From Porodaedalea pini (taxonomy: Eukaryota; Basidiomycota; Agaricomycetes; Hymenochaetales; Hymenochaetaceae), in NCBI GenBank assembly GCA_002794775.1, contig NBAY01000121.1, forward strand, positions 16,187-80,186: a stretch of 64,000 nucleotides of DNA. Reading direction: 5' to 3'. The notes beneath the pieces are model-generated. The model was not told where the DNA came from, did not search any database, and worked only from the letters and a program-made list of their open reading frames with translations. Shown one piece after another: positions 32,845 through 43,983 of the stretch (positions are counted from its first letter, which is position 1; every line of letters begins with the position of its first letter). A program made the position numbers and the translations under genes.

Positions 32845-35800
32845 ATGTCAGACCGTCCTCCTCATTCACCAACACCACCACTACCAACTACTCCTAAACC
32901 AACTACTAGCACTTATCCTTGCACTCGTGCACAAACACAGGCTGAACAACTAGTCGCAACTACTAGCGGCACTACTCAAACTCCTACTCCACCCATATCT
33001 ACTGCCACACCAGCGCAACTTGAGCGCAACTTTGAAACACTACCGCCAATACTAGAGCACGTTACTCCACCTACTGAATCATCAGAAGGCGAACTAACTG
33101 ATCCTACTACAGTGCCTCCTACTCGCACTCAGCGCATTCCCCGCTGCGAATCACCAATAATGTCAGCACTTAAAGCGGGTGAAATAATCAAACTATTTGA
33201 TGGCATCGAACCACTCGACGGTGTCAAGAACTGGAAACTCTGGATATTCCGTATCTTCCAGGCTATCAATGCCACTGGCCACCCAACTCTTATGGAGGCA
33301 GGGCCATCCAATCCAGAAGAAAATGTCATTGCAAATGCCATCTATGCGGGTGTAATCAAAAACATCCCTGACAAAATACTCAGAAACTACTTAGGCGTAA
33401 CTCAAGTACACGTCCTACTTAAACAACTAAAGGCGCGTTACGACATACAAACTACAGTAACTAACGCGTTAAATGAAGGAGCGTTATTCAACGTCCGAGG
33501 CCATGTGTCTCAACTTGACAAAACTTTGGATGAACTCGAACGATGCCACGCTGAACTTTGCGCTCATGGAAAACAACCAGCCGACTCAACTTACTTGGCA
33601 GCAATAACCGCGGCGATACCACCGCAATATAAATATGTCATAACTCAACTCGAACTTCAAATAAACGCCGTGAACGAATACAATAAGAATAATGACGACC
33701 ACGAGGATCTTGTTCTTACTCCGAACCGACTTATCCAAGAAACTCGTCAGGCCTTTGCAAACTGGAGCGCGGCAAATACTCGAAGAAATCCAATCGCCGC
33801 CACGCACCCTTACCAAAGCGAGGCTACTCACCCCTACTTTAGAGGGCGAGGCGGACACACTCGAGGTCGCGGCCGAGGCCGTGGCCGATTTGGAACTTAT
33901 AGAGGCCGAGGACGCGGCCACAGAGGATACTCAAATAACTCCGATAACTCGAACTCAGGGAACTCTAATCCCTTTGTTAAATGTTATAACTGTAACAACT
34001 ACGGGCATCAATCACCTGACTGCCCTCAGCCGTGGACTCAGAAGACTAAAGATGCCATGGCAAAGAAAGGGATTCAGGAGCATGCGAAACCTCCGACCAC
34101 TGCCCACTCGCATCAGGCGAGCACGTCGAACACGGCAAACGTACCTGCGACCGCTTCCACTTCCACTGCAGTCGCCCAAGCACACCAAGCGACAAATGTT
34201 GAAATGCCCAACTTCCCACAGACGCCACCATTCACTGCGACGATAACTGAAATAACCGATGACGTCACTATGCAGTTCGACAATGAATCTGCACTTTTCG
34301 ACTTCTTACACGACGATCACTACATGGATGCTATTGAAAACTTTGAGGCGAATCATGTAAGCGCCACAGCCATTTACTTAAAAGAAAATTATGCTAATAA
34401 ACTTTATCATACTATGGATATTATTGATTCTGGCGCCACTCTTCACTTAACTCCTTATTTTAACCGACTTACTAATGTCAAACAAACTGACCCAATCTCT
34501 GTTATAACCGCTAACTCACAAACTTTTATTACTTCAACTATAGGGATTTTAACTGTTGAGATCCCGAATGGTGATACTGTAAGCACCATCACTATTAAAG
34601 ATGTTTATTATGCTAAAGAAATGCACATGACGCTACTAAGCCAGTCTAAACTTTGCGCAGAAGGATATGAATTTATTTATAAAGGAAATTTGTGTACAAT
34701 AAAGGCACCTAGCGGTGAAATATGCGGTCAAATTCAATGTAAAAATAACCTGTACTCTATATTAAAACATTATCAAATGAGCGCTGTGAAATCAATCACT
34801 TTGTTTGAACTTCATAAGAAACTCGGTCACTTAAGTTATACTTACCTCAAATGGCTACTTAAAAATCATCCTGAATCAATTCATTACAAAATTACTGACT
34901 CAACTGAAACTCAATGTCGTGTTTGTGTCGAAGCAAATATTAAAAGAAATGTTATACCTAAAACTCAAACTTCTGAATTAGCTAAAAACTTTGGCGATCA
35001 TTTTCATATGGATATTTGGGGACCTGCGCCGACAACTGCTATTGGAAATTTTAAATATTTGTTAACTTTAGTCGACGACTGTACTAGATGGGTCCAAATG
35101 AGTTTACTTAAAACTAAAGCGGATGGTTATACTGCTTACATCAAATGGGCTACTTTATTATCAACTCAATATGGAATTAAAATTAAAACACTACAATCCG
35201 ATAATGATACTGTCTTTTTATCAAATGACTTTCAACTCTTTTTAGACAGTCAAGGAACTGTGCGAAAACTAACTGTACATGATACTCCACAACAAAATGG
35301 TGTAGCTGAGCGAACTCATCAAACAATACTAAATCAAGTTAGATCAAACTTACTAGGACATAAATTACCGGACAAGCTCTGGGGAGAAGCCGTTAACTAC
35401 TCAACCTTTATACATAATAGAACACCTAAAGCGGCAATTAACTTTGTCTCTCCATACTTTAAACGATTCAATAAAGCTTATATTTTTGATAACTTACATG
35501 AATTTGGCACTCATGACATTTTCAGAGAAGAAAATACTAATAAACTAACTCCTAAAGGATCCTACGGCCGATGGCTATGTTGGGATGAAGAAAGTAAAGG
35601 ACATAGAATTTATCATGATCAGAAAATAACTGTTGAAAGAAATGTCCAATTTCTCGAAGTTGCACCTTCTCGAATTGAAGGGGAGCAAACTGATACCCCA
35701 CTAGAAAACAATCAAAACAACCCTACTGAAACTACTGAACCAAGAAGATCAGAGCGACAAAGAAAACCAACTAAATGTTCTAGAGGACTAGATTATACTG

Positions 35801-37302
35801 AAGAACTTAACCTTGCCATTTACTTAACTGAATTCAATGAATTTAATAATGAACAACTTGGCGACCCCATCACTTTTCAACAAGCAATTAAGCGACCAGA
35901 TGCACTTAGATGGGCTAAAGCCATGAAAGATGAAATTGAAACATTAAAAGAAAGACAAACTTGGGAATACGTTTACCCACCTACTAATGCAAATATCATT
36001 GGCACTAAATTTGTTTACAAAACTAAACGGTTAGCCGATGGCCGAATTGACAAATACAAAGCAAGACTAGTTGTGCAAGGATATGCGCAACAGGAAGGAA
36101 TTGATTTTTACTCAGATGACCTATTTGCACCAGTAGCACGACTTAGTACTGTGCGAACTATACTTTCCTGGGCAGCAACTAATGACTATGAAATACATCA
36201 AATAGATATCAAATCAGCCTACTTGTATGGTGAACTAGAAGACGGTGAAGAAATTTACATCAAACCACCACCAGGATATAATAAACTATTACCTGACTTA
36301 AAACCTGGTCAAATACTAAAATTAAAGAAAGCACTATATGGATTAAAACAAGCAGGAAGATGTTGGTACAAGAAACTAATGTCAATCTTAACCAAAATAG
36401 GACTAACTAGATCAGATAATGACAACGCAGTCTTTTTCAAAACAGAAAATAATAAAACTATACTAGTATTATTTGTACATGTCGATGACATTACAATAGC
36501 TGCGAAATCAACTAAACTATTAACTGAACTAAAAACTCAAATTAGAAATGAAGTTACTTACACTGATGGAAATGAAATTCATTGGTTACTTGGAATTGAA
36601 ATCAAACGTAACCGTCAAACTAAAACTATAGTGTTAAAACAACAAAATTATATTGAAACTATTATCAAACGCTATAACTTAGAAAATGCTAAACTAAAGA
36701 ATTCTCCTATGGAGCCAGAGAGACAATTATCAACTGATGACGCACCAGCCGATGATGAAGAACTTACTTACATGGAAAAGGTACCTTATATGAACATGGT
36801 TGGAGCACTGCGATATGCAGCAGACTGTACCAGGCCAGATATTGCCTATACATGTGGAATACTCGCGAGATATTTAACTAACCCTGGTATTAAACATTTT
36901 GATGCCGCAAAACAATGTTTTCAATACTTACACTCAACTAAGGACTATTGGCTCATACTCGGTGGAACTGAAAATACTCAACTTACTGGATACACTGACT
37001 CTGATGGAATGACAACTGAAGGGCATAAAGCCATATCCGGATACTTCTTTAAACTTGGCAATTCAATAACATCATGGTCAAGCAAGAGACAAACTTTAGT
37101 GTCATTAGCCGTAGCTGAAGCTGAACTTATTGCACTAGCTTATGCGACTCAGGAGGCTATTTGGCTAAAAAGACTTGTGAATGAGGTTCTACAGGCTTCG
37201 TTTACGCCTACTACAATTTTTACTGATAATCAAGCCATTATTACTATGGCAACTGATCCTGAGCGTAAATATTCTCAAAGAACTAAACATATTGACATAT
37301 GA
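32845..37302 (+). CDS. Copia Gag-Pol polyprotein with premature stop in RNase H
   Basis: The frame runs from ATG 32845 to TGA 37300-37302, about 1,485 residues. Gag contains an RGG-rich RNA-binding stretch and a CCHC knuckle (CYNCNNYGHQSPDC). The protease has DSGATLH. The integrase has an HHCC region (HKKLGH...CRVC) and DDE residues in HMDIWGP, LQSDNDT and NGVAERTHQ. The RT active site is FVHVDDI and the RNase H shows GYTDSDG. The TGA falls right after KHIDI, where copia elements usually have Arg. The next 49 codons stay open to a second TGA at 37450-37452, so one C-to-T change in a CGA codon would explain it. Expression of full RNase H would need readthrough. Confidence 0.93.
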   Translation: MSDRPPHSPTPPLPTTPKPTTSTYPCTRAQTQAEQLVATTSGTTQTPTPPISTATPAQLERNFETLPPILEHVTPPTESSEGELTDPTTVPPTRTQRIPRCESPIMSALKAGEIIKLFDGIEPLDGVKNWKLWIFRIFQAINATGHPTLMEAGPSNPEENVIANAIYAGVIKNIPDKILRNYLGVTQVHVLLKQLKARYDIQTTVTNALNEGALFNVRGHVSQLDKTLDELERCHAELCAHGKQPADSTYLAAITAAIPPQYKYVITQLELQINAVNEYNKNNDDHEDLVLTPNRLIQETRQAFANWSAANTRRNPIAATHPYQSEATHPYFRGRGGHTRGRGRGRGRFGTYRGRGRGHRGYSNNSDNSNSGNSNPFVKCYNCNNYGHQSPDCPQPWTQKTKDAMAKKGIQEHAKPPTTAHSHQASTSNTANVPATASTSTAVAQAHQATNVEMPNFPQTPPFTATITEITDDVTMQFDNESALFDFLHDDHYMDAIENFEANHVSATAIYLKENYANKLYHTMDIIDSGATLHLTPYFNRLTNVKQTDPISVITANSQTFITSTIGILTVEIPNGDTVSTITIKDVYYAKEMHMTLLSQSKLCAEGYEFIYKGNLCTIKAPSGEICGQIQCKNNLYSILKHYQMSAVKSITLFELHKKLGHLSYTYLKWLLKNHPESIHYKITDSTETQCRVCVEANIKRNVIPKTQTSELAKNFGDHFHMDIWGPAPTTAIGNFKYLLTLVDDCTRWVQMSLLKTKADGYTAYIKWATLLSTQYGIKIKTLQSDNDTVFLSNDFQLFLDSQGTVRKLTVHDTPQQNGVAERTHQTILNQVRSNLLGHKLPDKLWGEAVNYSTFIHNRTPKAAINFVSPYFKRFNKAYIFDNLHEFGTHDIFREENTNKLTPKGSYGRWLCWDEESKGHRIYHDQKITVERNVQFLEVAPSRIEGEQTDTPLENNQNNPTETTEPRRSERQRKPTKCSRGLDYTEELNLAIYLTEFNEFNNEQLGDPITFQQAIKRPDALRWAKAMKDEIETLKERQTWEYVYPPTNANIIGTKFVYKTKRLADGRIDKYKARLVVQGYAQQEGIDFYSDDLFAPVARLSTVRTILSWAATNDYEIHQIDIKSAYLYGELEDGEEIYIKPPPGYNKLLPDLKPGQILKLKKALYGLKQAGRCWYKKLMSILTKIGLTRSDNDNAVFFKTENNKTILVLFVHVDDITIAAKSTKLLTELKTQIRNEVTYTDGNEIHWLLGIEIKRNRQTKTIVLKQQNYIETIIKRYNLENAKLKNSPMEPERQLSTDDAPADDEELTYMEKVPYMNMVGALRYAADCTRPDIAYTCGILARYLTNPGIKHFDAAKQCFQYLHSTKDYWLILGGTENTQLTGYTDSDGMTTEGHKAISGYFFKLGNSITSWSSKRQTLVSLAVAEAELIALAYATQEAIWLKRLVNEVLQASFTPTTIFTDNQAIITMATDPERKYSQRTKHIDI

Positions 37303-37459
37303 AAAGATTTCTTTAGAGATCATATTGATAAAGGAACTATTACTGTTAAATACATCCCCACTGAACATAATATTGCTGATTTACTCACTAAAGCACTTTC
37401 AGTAACTTTACTCAAGCGCTTTGTAGAACAACTTAAACTAACACGCGCTTGAAGGGGAG

Positions 37460-37629
37460 TCTTATGATAATACTGTTTATGCAACCTATTTACTTATGAC
37501 TTCACTTGTTTACTCACATGACTATGACTTCCTACTTGTTATAGTATGCTATTCAATTGTACTGTATATAAGGACAGGCACTCTCGCCCCTAATCTATAG
37601 CTTTGTCCCACTTTTCTGCTCGTCTAAGA
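37460..37629 (+). repeat. Copia 3' LTR
   Basis: Identical by eye to the 5' LTR. It is preceded by the polypurine tract and followed by the target duplication gcctg. Confidence 0.93.
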
Positions 37630-37989
37630 GCCTGCTTGCAAGCACCGCCTGTATGTCTTGTCCATTCTGTTGTCAGACCGTTCTTGCCTGCATATTGAGC
37701 CACTAGTTTGCATTTTCGCTGCTATCAAGAGCAGTGCAGTTTCCAAATTGTCGATAAGTTCTTGACACAACTGGCCGACTTGCATCTGTGGTTCGTTGTC
37801 GTGCCAGTGCTCCTTGTTACCATCCTTGTCAAGCAGGAGGACCTCCATAAAGTCCTCAGACTCTTTGGGATCGTACAAAGGAATGTCTATGATGAGAGAA
37901 CAAAGGCGCACAAAGCTACCCATGGTGTTATTCACATTGAATGGGATGCAAGCGTGATGGATGGAAGTTTCTGAGAAAAATTGGGGCCA
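37630..37989 (-). pseudogene. Unknown large fungal protein, upstream part
   Basis: 120 open codons on the minus strand (ETSIHHACIPFNVNNTMGS and onward to YRRCLQAG) run exactly into the C-terminal part at 32621 when the copia is subtracted. The junction then reads ...CLQAGQFGVERLCLL.... An in-frame TGA (37990-37992) cuts it off from further homologous-looking codons. Confidence 0.65.
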
Positions 37990-39060
37990 TCAGCTGTATT
38001 CATGATCTCCCCAAAAGCCATCGACATGTTTGATAACACCAAGTTTCTCATTCACTATTGGGTATTGTGGTACCCAGTTTGCATTCAGACTCGAGATGAC
38101 ATTCTTGTTATACTGCATATCCACCAAAACTTGGGCATCTAGGGCTCGTACTGGGTATACACTCTCATCTGCATGTGAATACTTTAGAATGCATTTTAGA
38201 ATCAGCAGCTCGCAAATGTACCGAGATCATGCATCTTTTTCAAAGGTAAGGAATTCTGTTGTTGTCCTTCACTCCTCGAACAATGCTCATTGCCCCATGA
38301 GCCAAGCTCTTCGTCCCACTGGTACGAGCCTTGCTCCTTGTGCTCCGAGCCTTGCTCTTTGCCCCCCAAGCCTTGCTCTTTGCCCCCCGAGCCTTGCTCC
38401 TTGCCCCATGAGCCAAGCTCCCACTGGCACGAGCCTTGCTCTTCACCCCATGAGCTATTCTTGCCATTTGTACCATACCAAGAGTAATCACCTCCACTTG
38501 ACATCTTAAGATACGTCTGTCGCAAGTTACATGGTTGACGAAGGATTGAAATTTGGAGAACTTTGAGAAAGCCTTGATGTAGGATGAATCAGGATTGGAC
38601 TGAAATGTCTTTGAAAATGTTTGAGCCTTCAGTGCATTCAAACAAGCAACTTTCTATGACACACCTCGCAATTTCAATCTGCCTCTCCACAGAGAAATCC
38701 TTGTAGTGTTGGGCCCTGAAGATGACGACCTTCAGCTCAGCAAATATGAATTGTAGCTGCTGAGATACACAAGACAGTTTGCTACTGCAGACCATCAATG
38801 ATATGTCCACGAGTATGCACTAGGCTGACTCTTAGGGACTTTGTGATGGTCGGGTGGGTTCTTCAGGTGGTGGTAATGGGTTGATTGATGGTGGGAGGCA
38901 ACTTGAAGTCGTCGACGAGAGTGGCAGCGGCAATGATCGACTTTGGACCGAGTCATCATGTGTGGGCCTGGTTGCATCCCTTCTAAATTCTATAATTTCT
39001 AATATTAATGGGGGCAATCAACAAATGCAAGCCACAACTTCCCACGGGTCTCAGTAAGGT
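37990..39060 (-). pseudogene. Decayed N-terminal region of the same unknown gene
   Basis: Minus-strand segments stay readable in pieces. One is YICELLILKCILKYSHADES to GVIKHVDGFWGD (about 38190-38000). Another is CVSQQLQFIFAELKVVIFRA (about 38760-38700). They are separated by stops, plus a tandem Gly/Lys/Glu/Gln-rich stretch at 38290-38440 (GKEQGSGGKEQG on the minus strand). These look like exons of the same family in decay, but I could not build a clean gene model. Confidence 0.4.
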
Positions 39061-39883
39061 GCGCCGATCCTCTTGGTGGTGCAGTGGAAGCACAAAATCT
39101 TTGGTTTCTGCAAGCTTCATACTACTCCACATGTACTTGAAAATCACAAAAAAACCATTATATATATTATAATTTGAGTGAGACTCAAATGATTCAAAGA
39201 TAGATTGAGGGACTCTTCAGAAGTTCATTATCTATCAAAATACAAAAGTTTCTGTCACTAAATTGGCCATATCTCAACATATTAAACATTTCAGGAAATT
39301 TCATCAATTAAATTCCAGATTATCTACCAAAAAGCAAGTCTAGTTAATGATACTAGTCAAGATCTTGTTGTGCTGAATTGCAAGAGAGCTGGAAGGAGAC
39401 AAAGGGTACTGTCACAAAACACATTTAGTAATTCTCTAGGTGCCTTCCATCTACCAGAGAATACACACCTTATACTATCACTCCACAGTACACATCTTTC
39501 ATTTTCATAAGTCATCAGTTACAACCTGACTTTGCACCTTTTTGTACACTTGTGTACAGTCCAATGTAGTGCTCAATTTGTGCTTAGGTGTCAGCCATCC
39601 TATTATACCACTCTCTTTCTTTATTATAATAGACAGATACAAGCCCTGTATACACATTCAAACACTTTGTTTCATCAATTTCTATCTTATACTTTATGTT
39701 TTATGCACTGATTCCCACTCTGTCTGATATGCTGAGCACTCCACACTCACCTACGCACCAGCCAGCCCCTACAGCCAAGGAAAGGGAATCCCGACTTGGA
39801 CTAGAATCCCAAAGTAGGATGTGGACCAATCCCACCGGTGGCCAACACCTCTCCCCCAACAAAAGTGAAAGTCCTGCAGGATT
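39061..39883. other. AT-rich flank left of the palindrome
   Basis: No conserved gene is seen. The last 180 bases hold a Pro/Ser-rich open frame that runs into the palindrome boundary. The heptamer caggatt at 39877-39883 is repeated directly after the right arm. Confidence 0.5.
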
Positions 39884-39949
39884 CACTTCAGGCTACCCCT
39901 CTGAGCAGACCAAGTAGGACTATTCATACACACAACTAATTGACCATTT

Positions 39950-40170
39950 AGGTATTGACCCTGGGCGTGCCCAATCTGCTGGGCACTCCCAGTGGGTGCG
40001 AGTTGGGTGTGCCCAATTTTTTTTACTGTGGGAAAGTTGGGTGCACCCAGATCATTTGGGCACTCCCAACTGGGCCTGCCCAGTTTTTGGGCACCCCCAG
40101 TGGGAGTGCCCTGGGAGTGCCCAGATATGTCACTGTCACTGACTGTCTGGGGGACTTTTGGGCACACCCA
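39950..40170 (+). repeat. Subterminal GGGCACTCCCA repeat cluster, left
   Basis: Many copies of tgggcac, gtgcccaa and ggtgcaccca occur in both orientations within 220 bases, about 70 bp from the arm end. They resemble the core of the minisatellite further in. Such subterminal clusters often serve as transposase binding sites; here that is inference. The mirror copy is at 53166-53386. Confidence 0.7.
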
Positions 40171-40189
40171 ATTTGTTTTTGCCATAAAA

Positions 40190-41065
40190 TCTAGGGGCTT
40201 TATAAATGCTGTATTTTATTGTTTTTAATCCTACAATTTAGTGATCTTGCTATTGTTTAGTTTATGATTCATTAGCTATGTGACTGACCTTTGGTATGAA
40301 TTGAATTTTGGTCAACAGTAGTCTGGGTCAGACAGGAAAGAATGCTGAGCATGCTAGACACACAGGACAAAATGATATTTGTTGCTATTTGAGGGACTAA
40401 GATAATAAAGATAATAGAGATAGTATTGAGCAGTTCTATATACTGTAAGACAAATGGAGAAATAGGGAAATTATACAGCAGTATGAGAGAAATGAAAATA
40501 AATATGAGTCAGCTAAAAGTGTAATGACTACCTAAGAAATCATTAATGGTATTCTAACATTAAACATTGGGAATCAAGCTCTAGCATTCTAACTATATCA
40601 GAGAGATTATATGTCATAGGCTCTATGAGAAGTTCCAACTAGAGTGATATAGCTGCACTGGACACTTAAGTAGAGCTATTTAAAATTAAACAAGTGCAAG
40701 GGTCTGATACATTAGGATCAGTTTGAATGCCTAAGTGGAGTAAAGAGTATAAACTAAGAGAGAAACTGAGATAGAAACATAGAAAGAGTATAAGCCCACT
40801 GGAGCATTCTTATCATTTCTGACATGTTGCTGACCTTCTGAACATCATAACTTGACTTTGAGGTACTAAGCATTTAACACTCTGAGATACACAAAGTATC
40901 AATACAGTGTAAAATCCCAGGATGCAGGGGAAGAGATTCAAAGTTGAAATGAAAGAGAGACTTGAAAGCAATCAGGCTTAAGCTGTGCTTAAATATTAGG
41001 CCTGGACTACTAAGCTTAAAAGATTAGATATGACTAGTTGACTGTATCTAAATCTTTTACAGGTG
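40190..41065. other. AT-rich stretch of left arm
   Basis: No gene is visible; open frames are short. The mirror copy is 52271-53146. Confidence 0.5.
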
Positions 41066-41069
41066 CCTA

Positions 41070-41640
41070 GTTGAGTATACTCAGTATACCCAATTATCTG
41101 GGAGTGCCCAGTTGGGTATGCCCAATTATCTGGGAGTGCCCAGTTGGGTATGCCCAATTATCTGGGGGCACCCAGTTGGGTATGCCCAATTATCTGGGGG
41201 CACCCAGTTGGGTGCTCCCAATTATCCGGGGGGGCCCAGTTGGGTGCACCCAATTATCTGGGGGGGCCCAGTTGGGTGCTCCCAATTATCCGGGGGGGCC
41301 CAGTTGGGTGCTCCCAATTATCCGGGGGGGGCCCAGTTGGGTGCTCCCAATTATCCGGGGGGGGCCCAGTTGGGTGCACCCAATTATCTGGGGGGGCCCA
41401 GTTGGGTGCTCCCAATTATCCAGGGGGGCCCAGTTGGGTGCACCCAATTATCTGGGGGGGCCCAGTTGGGTGCACCCAATTATCCGGGGGGGCCTAGTTG
41501 GGTGCACCCAATTATCTGGGGGGGCCTAGTTGGGTGCACCCAATTATCTGGGGGGGCCTAGTTGGGTGCTCCCAATTATCTGGGGGGGCCTAGTTGGGTG
41601 CTCCCAATTATCTGGGGGTGCCCAGTTGGGTACATCCAAA
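41070..41640 (+). repeat. About 18-copy, roughly 32-bp minisatellite, left arm
   Basis: The unit is gggcccagttgggtgcaccc followed by aattatctgggg. The unit contains the perfect palindrome ttgggtgcacccaa and G runs of five to eight. Variant units (tatgccc, tgctccc, tgcaccc) are intermixed. The open frames through it only reflect the periodicity. The mirror copy is 51696-52266. Confidence 0.9.
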
Positions 41641-41994
41641 TGTCTGAGAGTACCTAGCTATATAAGGTCTTTTTTAATTCCTGCCTTAGAATCATTTTTT
41701 AAAATGCAAAAAATCATTATGTCATGAAAATTAAATAAGTCTAGAATGGAAGCCTTAATAATTCTATGGATCAATTTCTCAATCATTTTGTTCTAGACTC
41801 TGCATCTTGGCAGCTTCGCTCTGAAGACAAATCAATACACTGTAATCATTGACCCAACACCAGAGCTGCCATGAGATCAAAGACAAGCAAGCATAAAACT
41901 TCATTTTGAAGAGATTACCACCCTGCTCCTCTGTATCTTCTCAATTGCATGCTCAAGGCACTCAGTTGCTGCATACTGCAAACTCAAAATAAGT

Positions 41995-43335
41995 ATAGGG
42001 TTGACGAGGAATACATGTTGATGCGTGTCGCTCAGATTGAACAGGACACTGCTCATCAAGAAAAGGATGCAATGGCAGTGTATGGCATGCTTTCCGGTTC
42101 AGAGCCTCATATTTCTCCTCTTCGTCATGCTCTTGCTGTCTTTGGCCTTACGCCAGATGACATTGACGTTCTTTCCATCCACGGCACCAGCACCAAGGCC
42201 AACGAAAAGAATGAAACACAGATCTGGAACGATGTTTTCTCTACGCTTGGTCGTACACTTGGAAATGCAGTTCCAATTATGGCACAGAAGAGCTGATGTG
42301 GTCATTCAAAGGGTGGATCTGCTGCTTGGCAACTCGCCGGTCTGATTCAGACCGTTGGTTCAGGTATCGTTCCCGGAAACCGAAACGCAGAGTAAGTCAT
42401 TTTTGGTTCCTCTATAGTGCCGATCTCATTTCTTTCTTGTTTAGTAACGTCGATGCCGATTTCTGCAAGCATGAGTATCTTATGTTGCCTTCGAAAACTA
42501 TCCATACAGATGGCATCTGTTCCGGTATCATGGTATGTTGCTCCATTATCTTTCACATACTAGTCCCGATCTCAACATCTTACAGTCGTCTTTCGGCTTC
42601 AGCCAAGTTGGCGGCACCGTACTCGTCATCCACCCTCGCTTCCTTCTCGGCGCTGTCGAGCCCGCACAGTACGAGGGGTACAAGCTCCACAACCGCGAGC
42701 GTGCATTGGCATGCTACAAAGCCATGACCTCCATGATGACCATAAACTCACTGGTTGAGATCAAGGACGCACCTCCGTATTCGAGCGAGCTGGAAGTTCC
42801 TGTTCTCCTCAACTCTCTGGCACGTGCGGCGCTTGACGATAAGACCGGCAGCTACTCGCTCCCGAAAAAGTTTGCCACAAAGGCGACATTTAATGTTTCG
42901 AATGTCGAGGCTGCTGCCAAGGCCCTTGCAACTGGTAAAGGCTCTCCTGGTGTTGGCGTCGATCATGGTAAGTCTAATTCATATCAATCATCTGAAACTC
43001 ACAGCATACTAATTGGCATTTCGGAGCTCATTTCCGCTGTCCCGTCGTCTAACCCGACTTTCATCTCACGTAACTTTACTGATACGGAGATCGCTTACTG
43101 CCGCTCGCAGCCTTCACCCGCGGCATCGTTTGCTGCGCGCTGGGCTAGCAAGAAAGCGGTCTTCAAGTTATTTGGAGTCGCTTCGAAGGGATCAGCGGCA
43201 GCGATGAAGGACATCGAGATCCTTCCTGATGCATCGGATGTGCCGTCCGTGACGCTTCACGGCGATGCGCTTGCTGCTGCGGATAGTAAGGGAGTCACGC
43301 AGGTGCACGTGAGTCTCAGCCACGTAGCAGAGTGC
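41995..43335 (+). pseudogene. FAS2: FAS2 (fatty acid synthase alpha) 3' fragment, left arm
   Basis: This encodes the end of the ketoacyl-synthase domain (SPLRHALAVFGLTPDD, IHGTSTKANEKNETQIWND, GHSKGGSAAW) and the C-terminal phosphopantetheinyl transferase (FISRNFTDTEIAYCRSQP, FAARWASKKAVFK). At least three introns remain, for example at 42392 and 42533, so DNA rather than mRNA was copied. A TGA at 42294-42296 interrupts KS-GHSKGG. The last family residues are HVSLSH, after which unrelated sequence follows. The intact protein makes long-chain fatty acids in the cytosol; this piece cannot. Confidence 0.9.
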
Positions 43336-43339
43336 CGAC

Positions 43340-43983
43340 TGCAGGACGCTACGTCTCGTGCGTGAATGGCGAGGCGAGTGCGATGCAGCGCGTATGCGAC
43401 GAAGTGCGCAAGCGTATTCGGTATCACTGGTGCTCCTCCTGATCCTGCCGTTGCGGTAACAGGGGAACGCGAGACGACTGTGGTCGAGGACGATGTGGAA
43501 GAGGTGAAGGACGACGGAGGAAGGATCTCGGGGCAGTTGAAGGTATGGCTGACGAAGCGCGCACAGAGCTTGCTGGTGTCTTCGTGCCCGTAGTAAGTGG
43601 CGACTGCCGGTGGGGGTGCTGCCGGCGCGGGGTGGTGCGAGTGGTGTGCGCGCGGGACTGCCGATGACTGTTTTTTTGTCGAACGTTTTCGGCGCGGTCG
43701 GAGGAAAAAAAACGCGATAGAGAAAAAGACACCGATCAACAGCCACTCATCACTCAAGTATCAGAGATCGGGGGGAAAGAGGGGGGACGCTTACAGAACT
43801 CGAGGTAGATGCTGCGGCAGCGGCGGACGCAGAAGACGATTTCGCAGGTGGAGGCGGGGCGTACGTCGCGCGGTGCACGCGCCGGAAGGGCGAGTGGTTC
43901 GAGCTGGCACTCGATGATGATATCGAATGCTGATGCGGATGCGGATGGGGGTGGGGATGGCGCGGGGCGTGGACGGTGGCCAT
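43340..43983 (-). pseudogene. Cyclin 5' fragment, left arm
   Basis: Mirror copy of the right-arm fragment described at 49353. It is read on the minus strand from ATG 43981-43983, with one intron. It is truncated within the first cyclin helix after ALHRTRL, near the FAS2 fragment's 3' end. Confidence 0.7.

Larger units (their letters stand above)
32627..37629 (+). mobile_element. Ty1/copia retrotransposon, very young
   Basis: This 5,003-bp element has two 170-bp LTRs (32627-32796, 37460-37629) that I read as identical. The 5-bp target duplication gcctg is at 32622-32626 and 37630-37634. One long gag-pol frame lies between them. The LTR ends are TCTTA...TAAGA rather than TG...CA. A purine tract (gaaggggag) abuts the 3' LTR. 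Confidence 0.95.

Noticed and set aside
38290..38440. Silk-like or secreted repeat protein (GKEQGSGGKEQG)
   Set aside because: It is a short tandem repeat inside a decayed gene region, with no signal peptide and stops nearby.
41071..41561. Three overlapping open frames of 117-152 codons through the minisatellite
   Set aside because: All three frames are open because the unit lacks stops. The translations are only the repeat read in three phases.
41070..41640. CRISPR-like array of regular repeats
   Set aside because: The units are directly tandem without unique spacers, the genome is eukaryotic and no cas gene is present.
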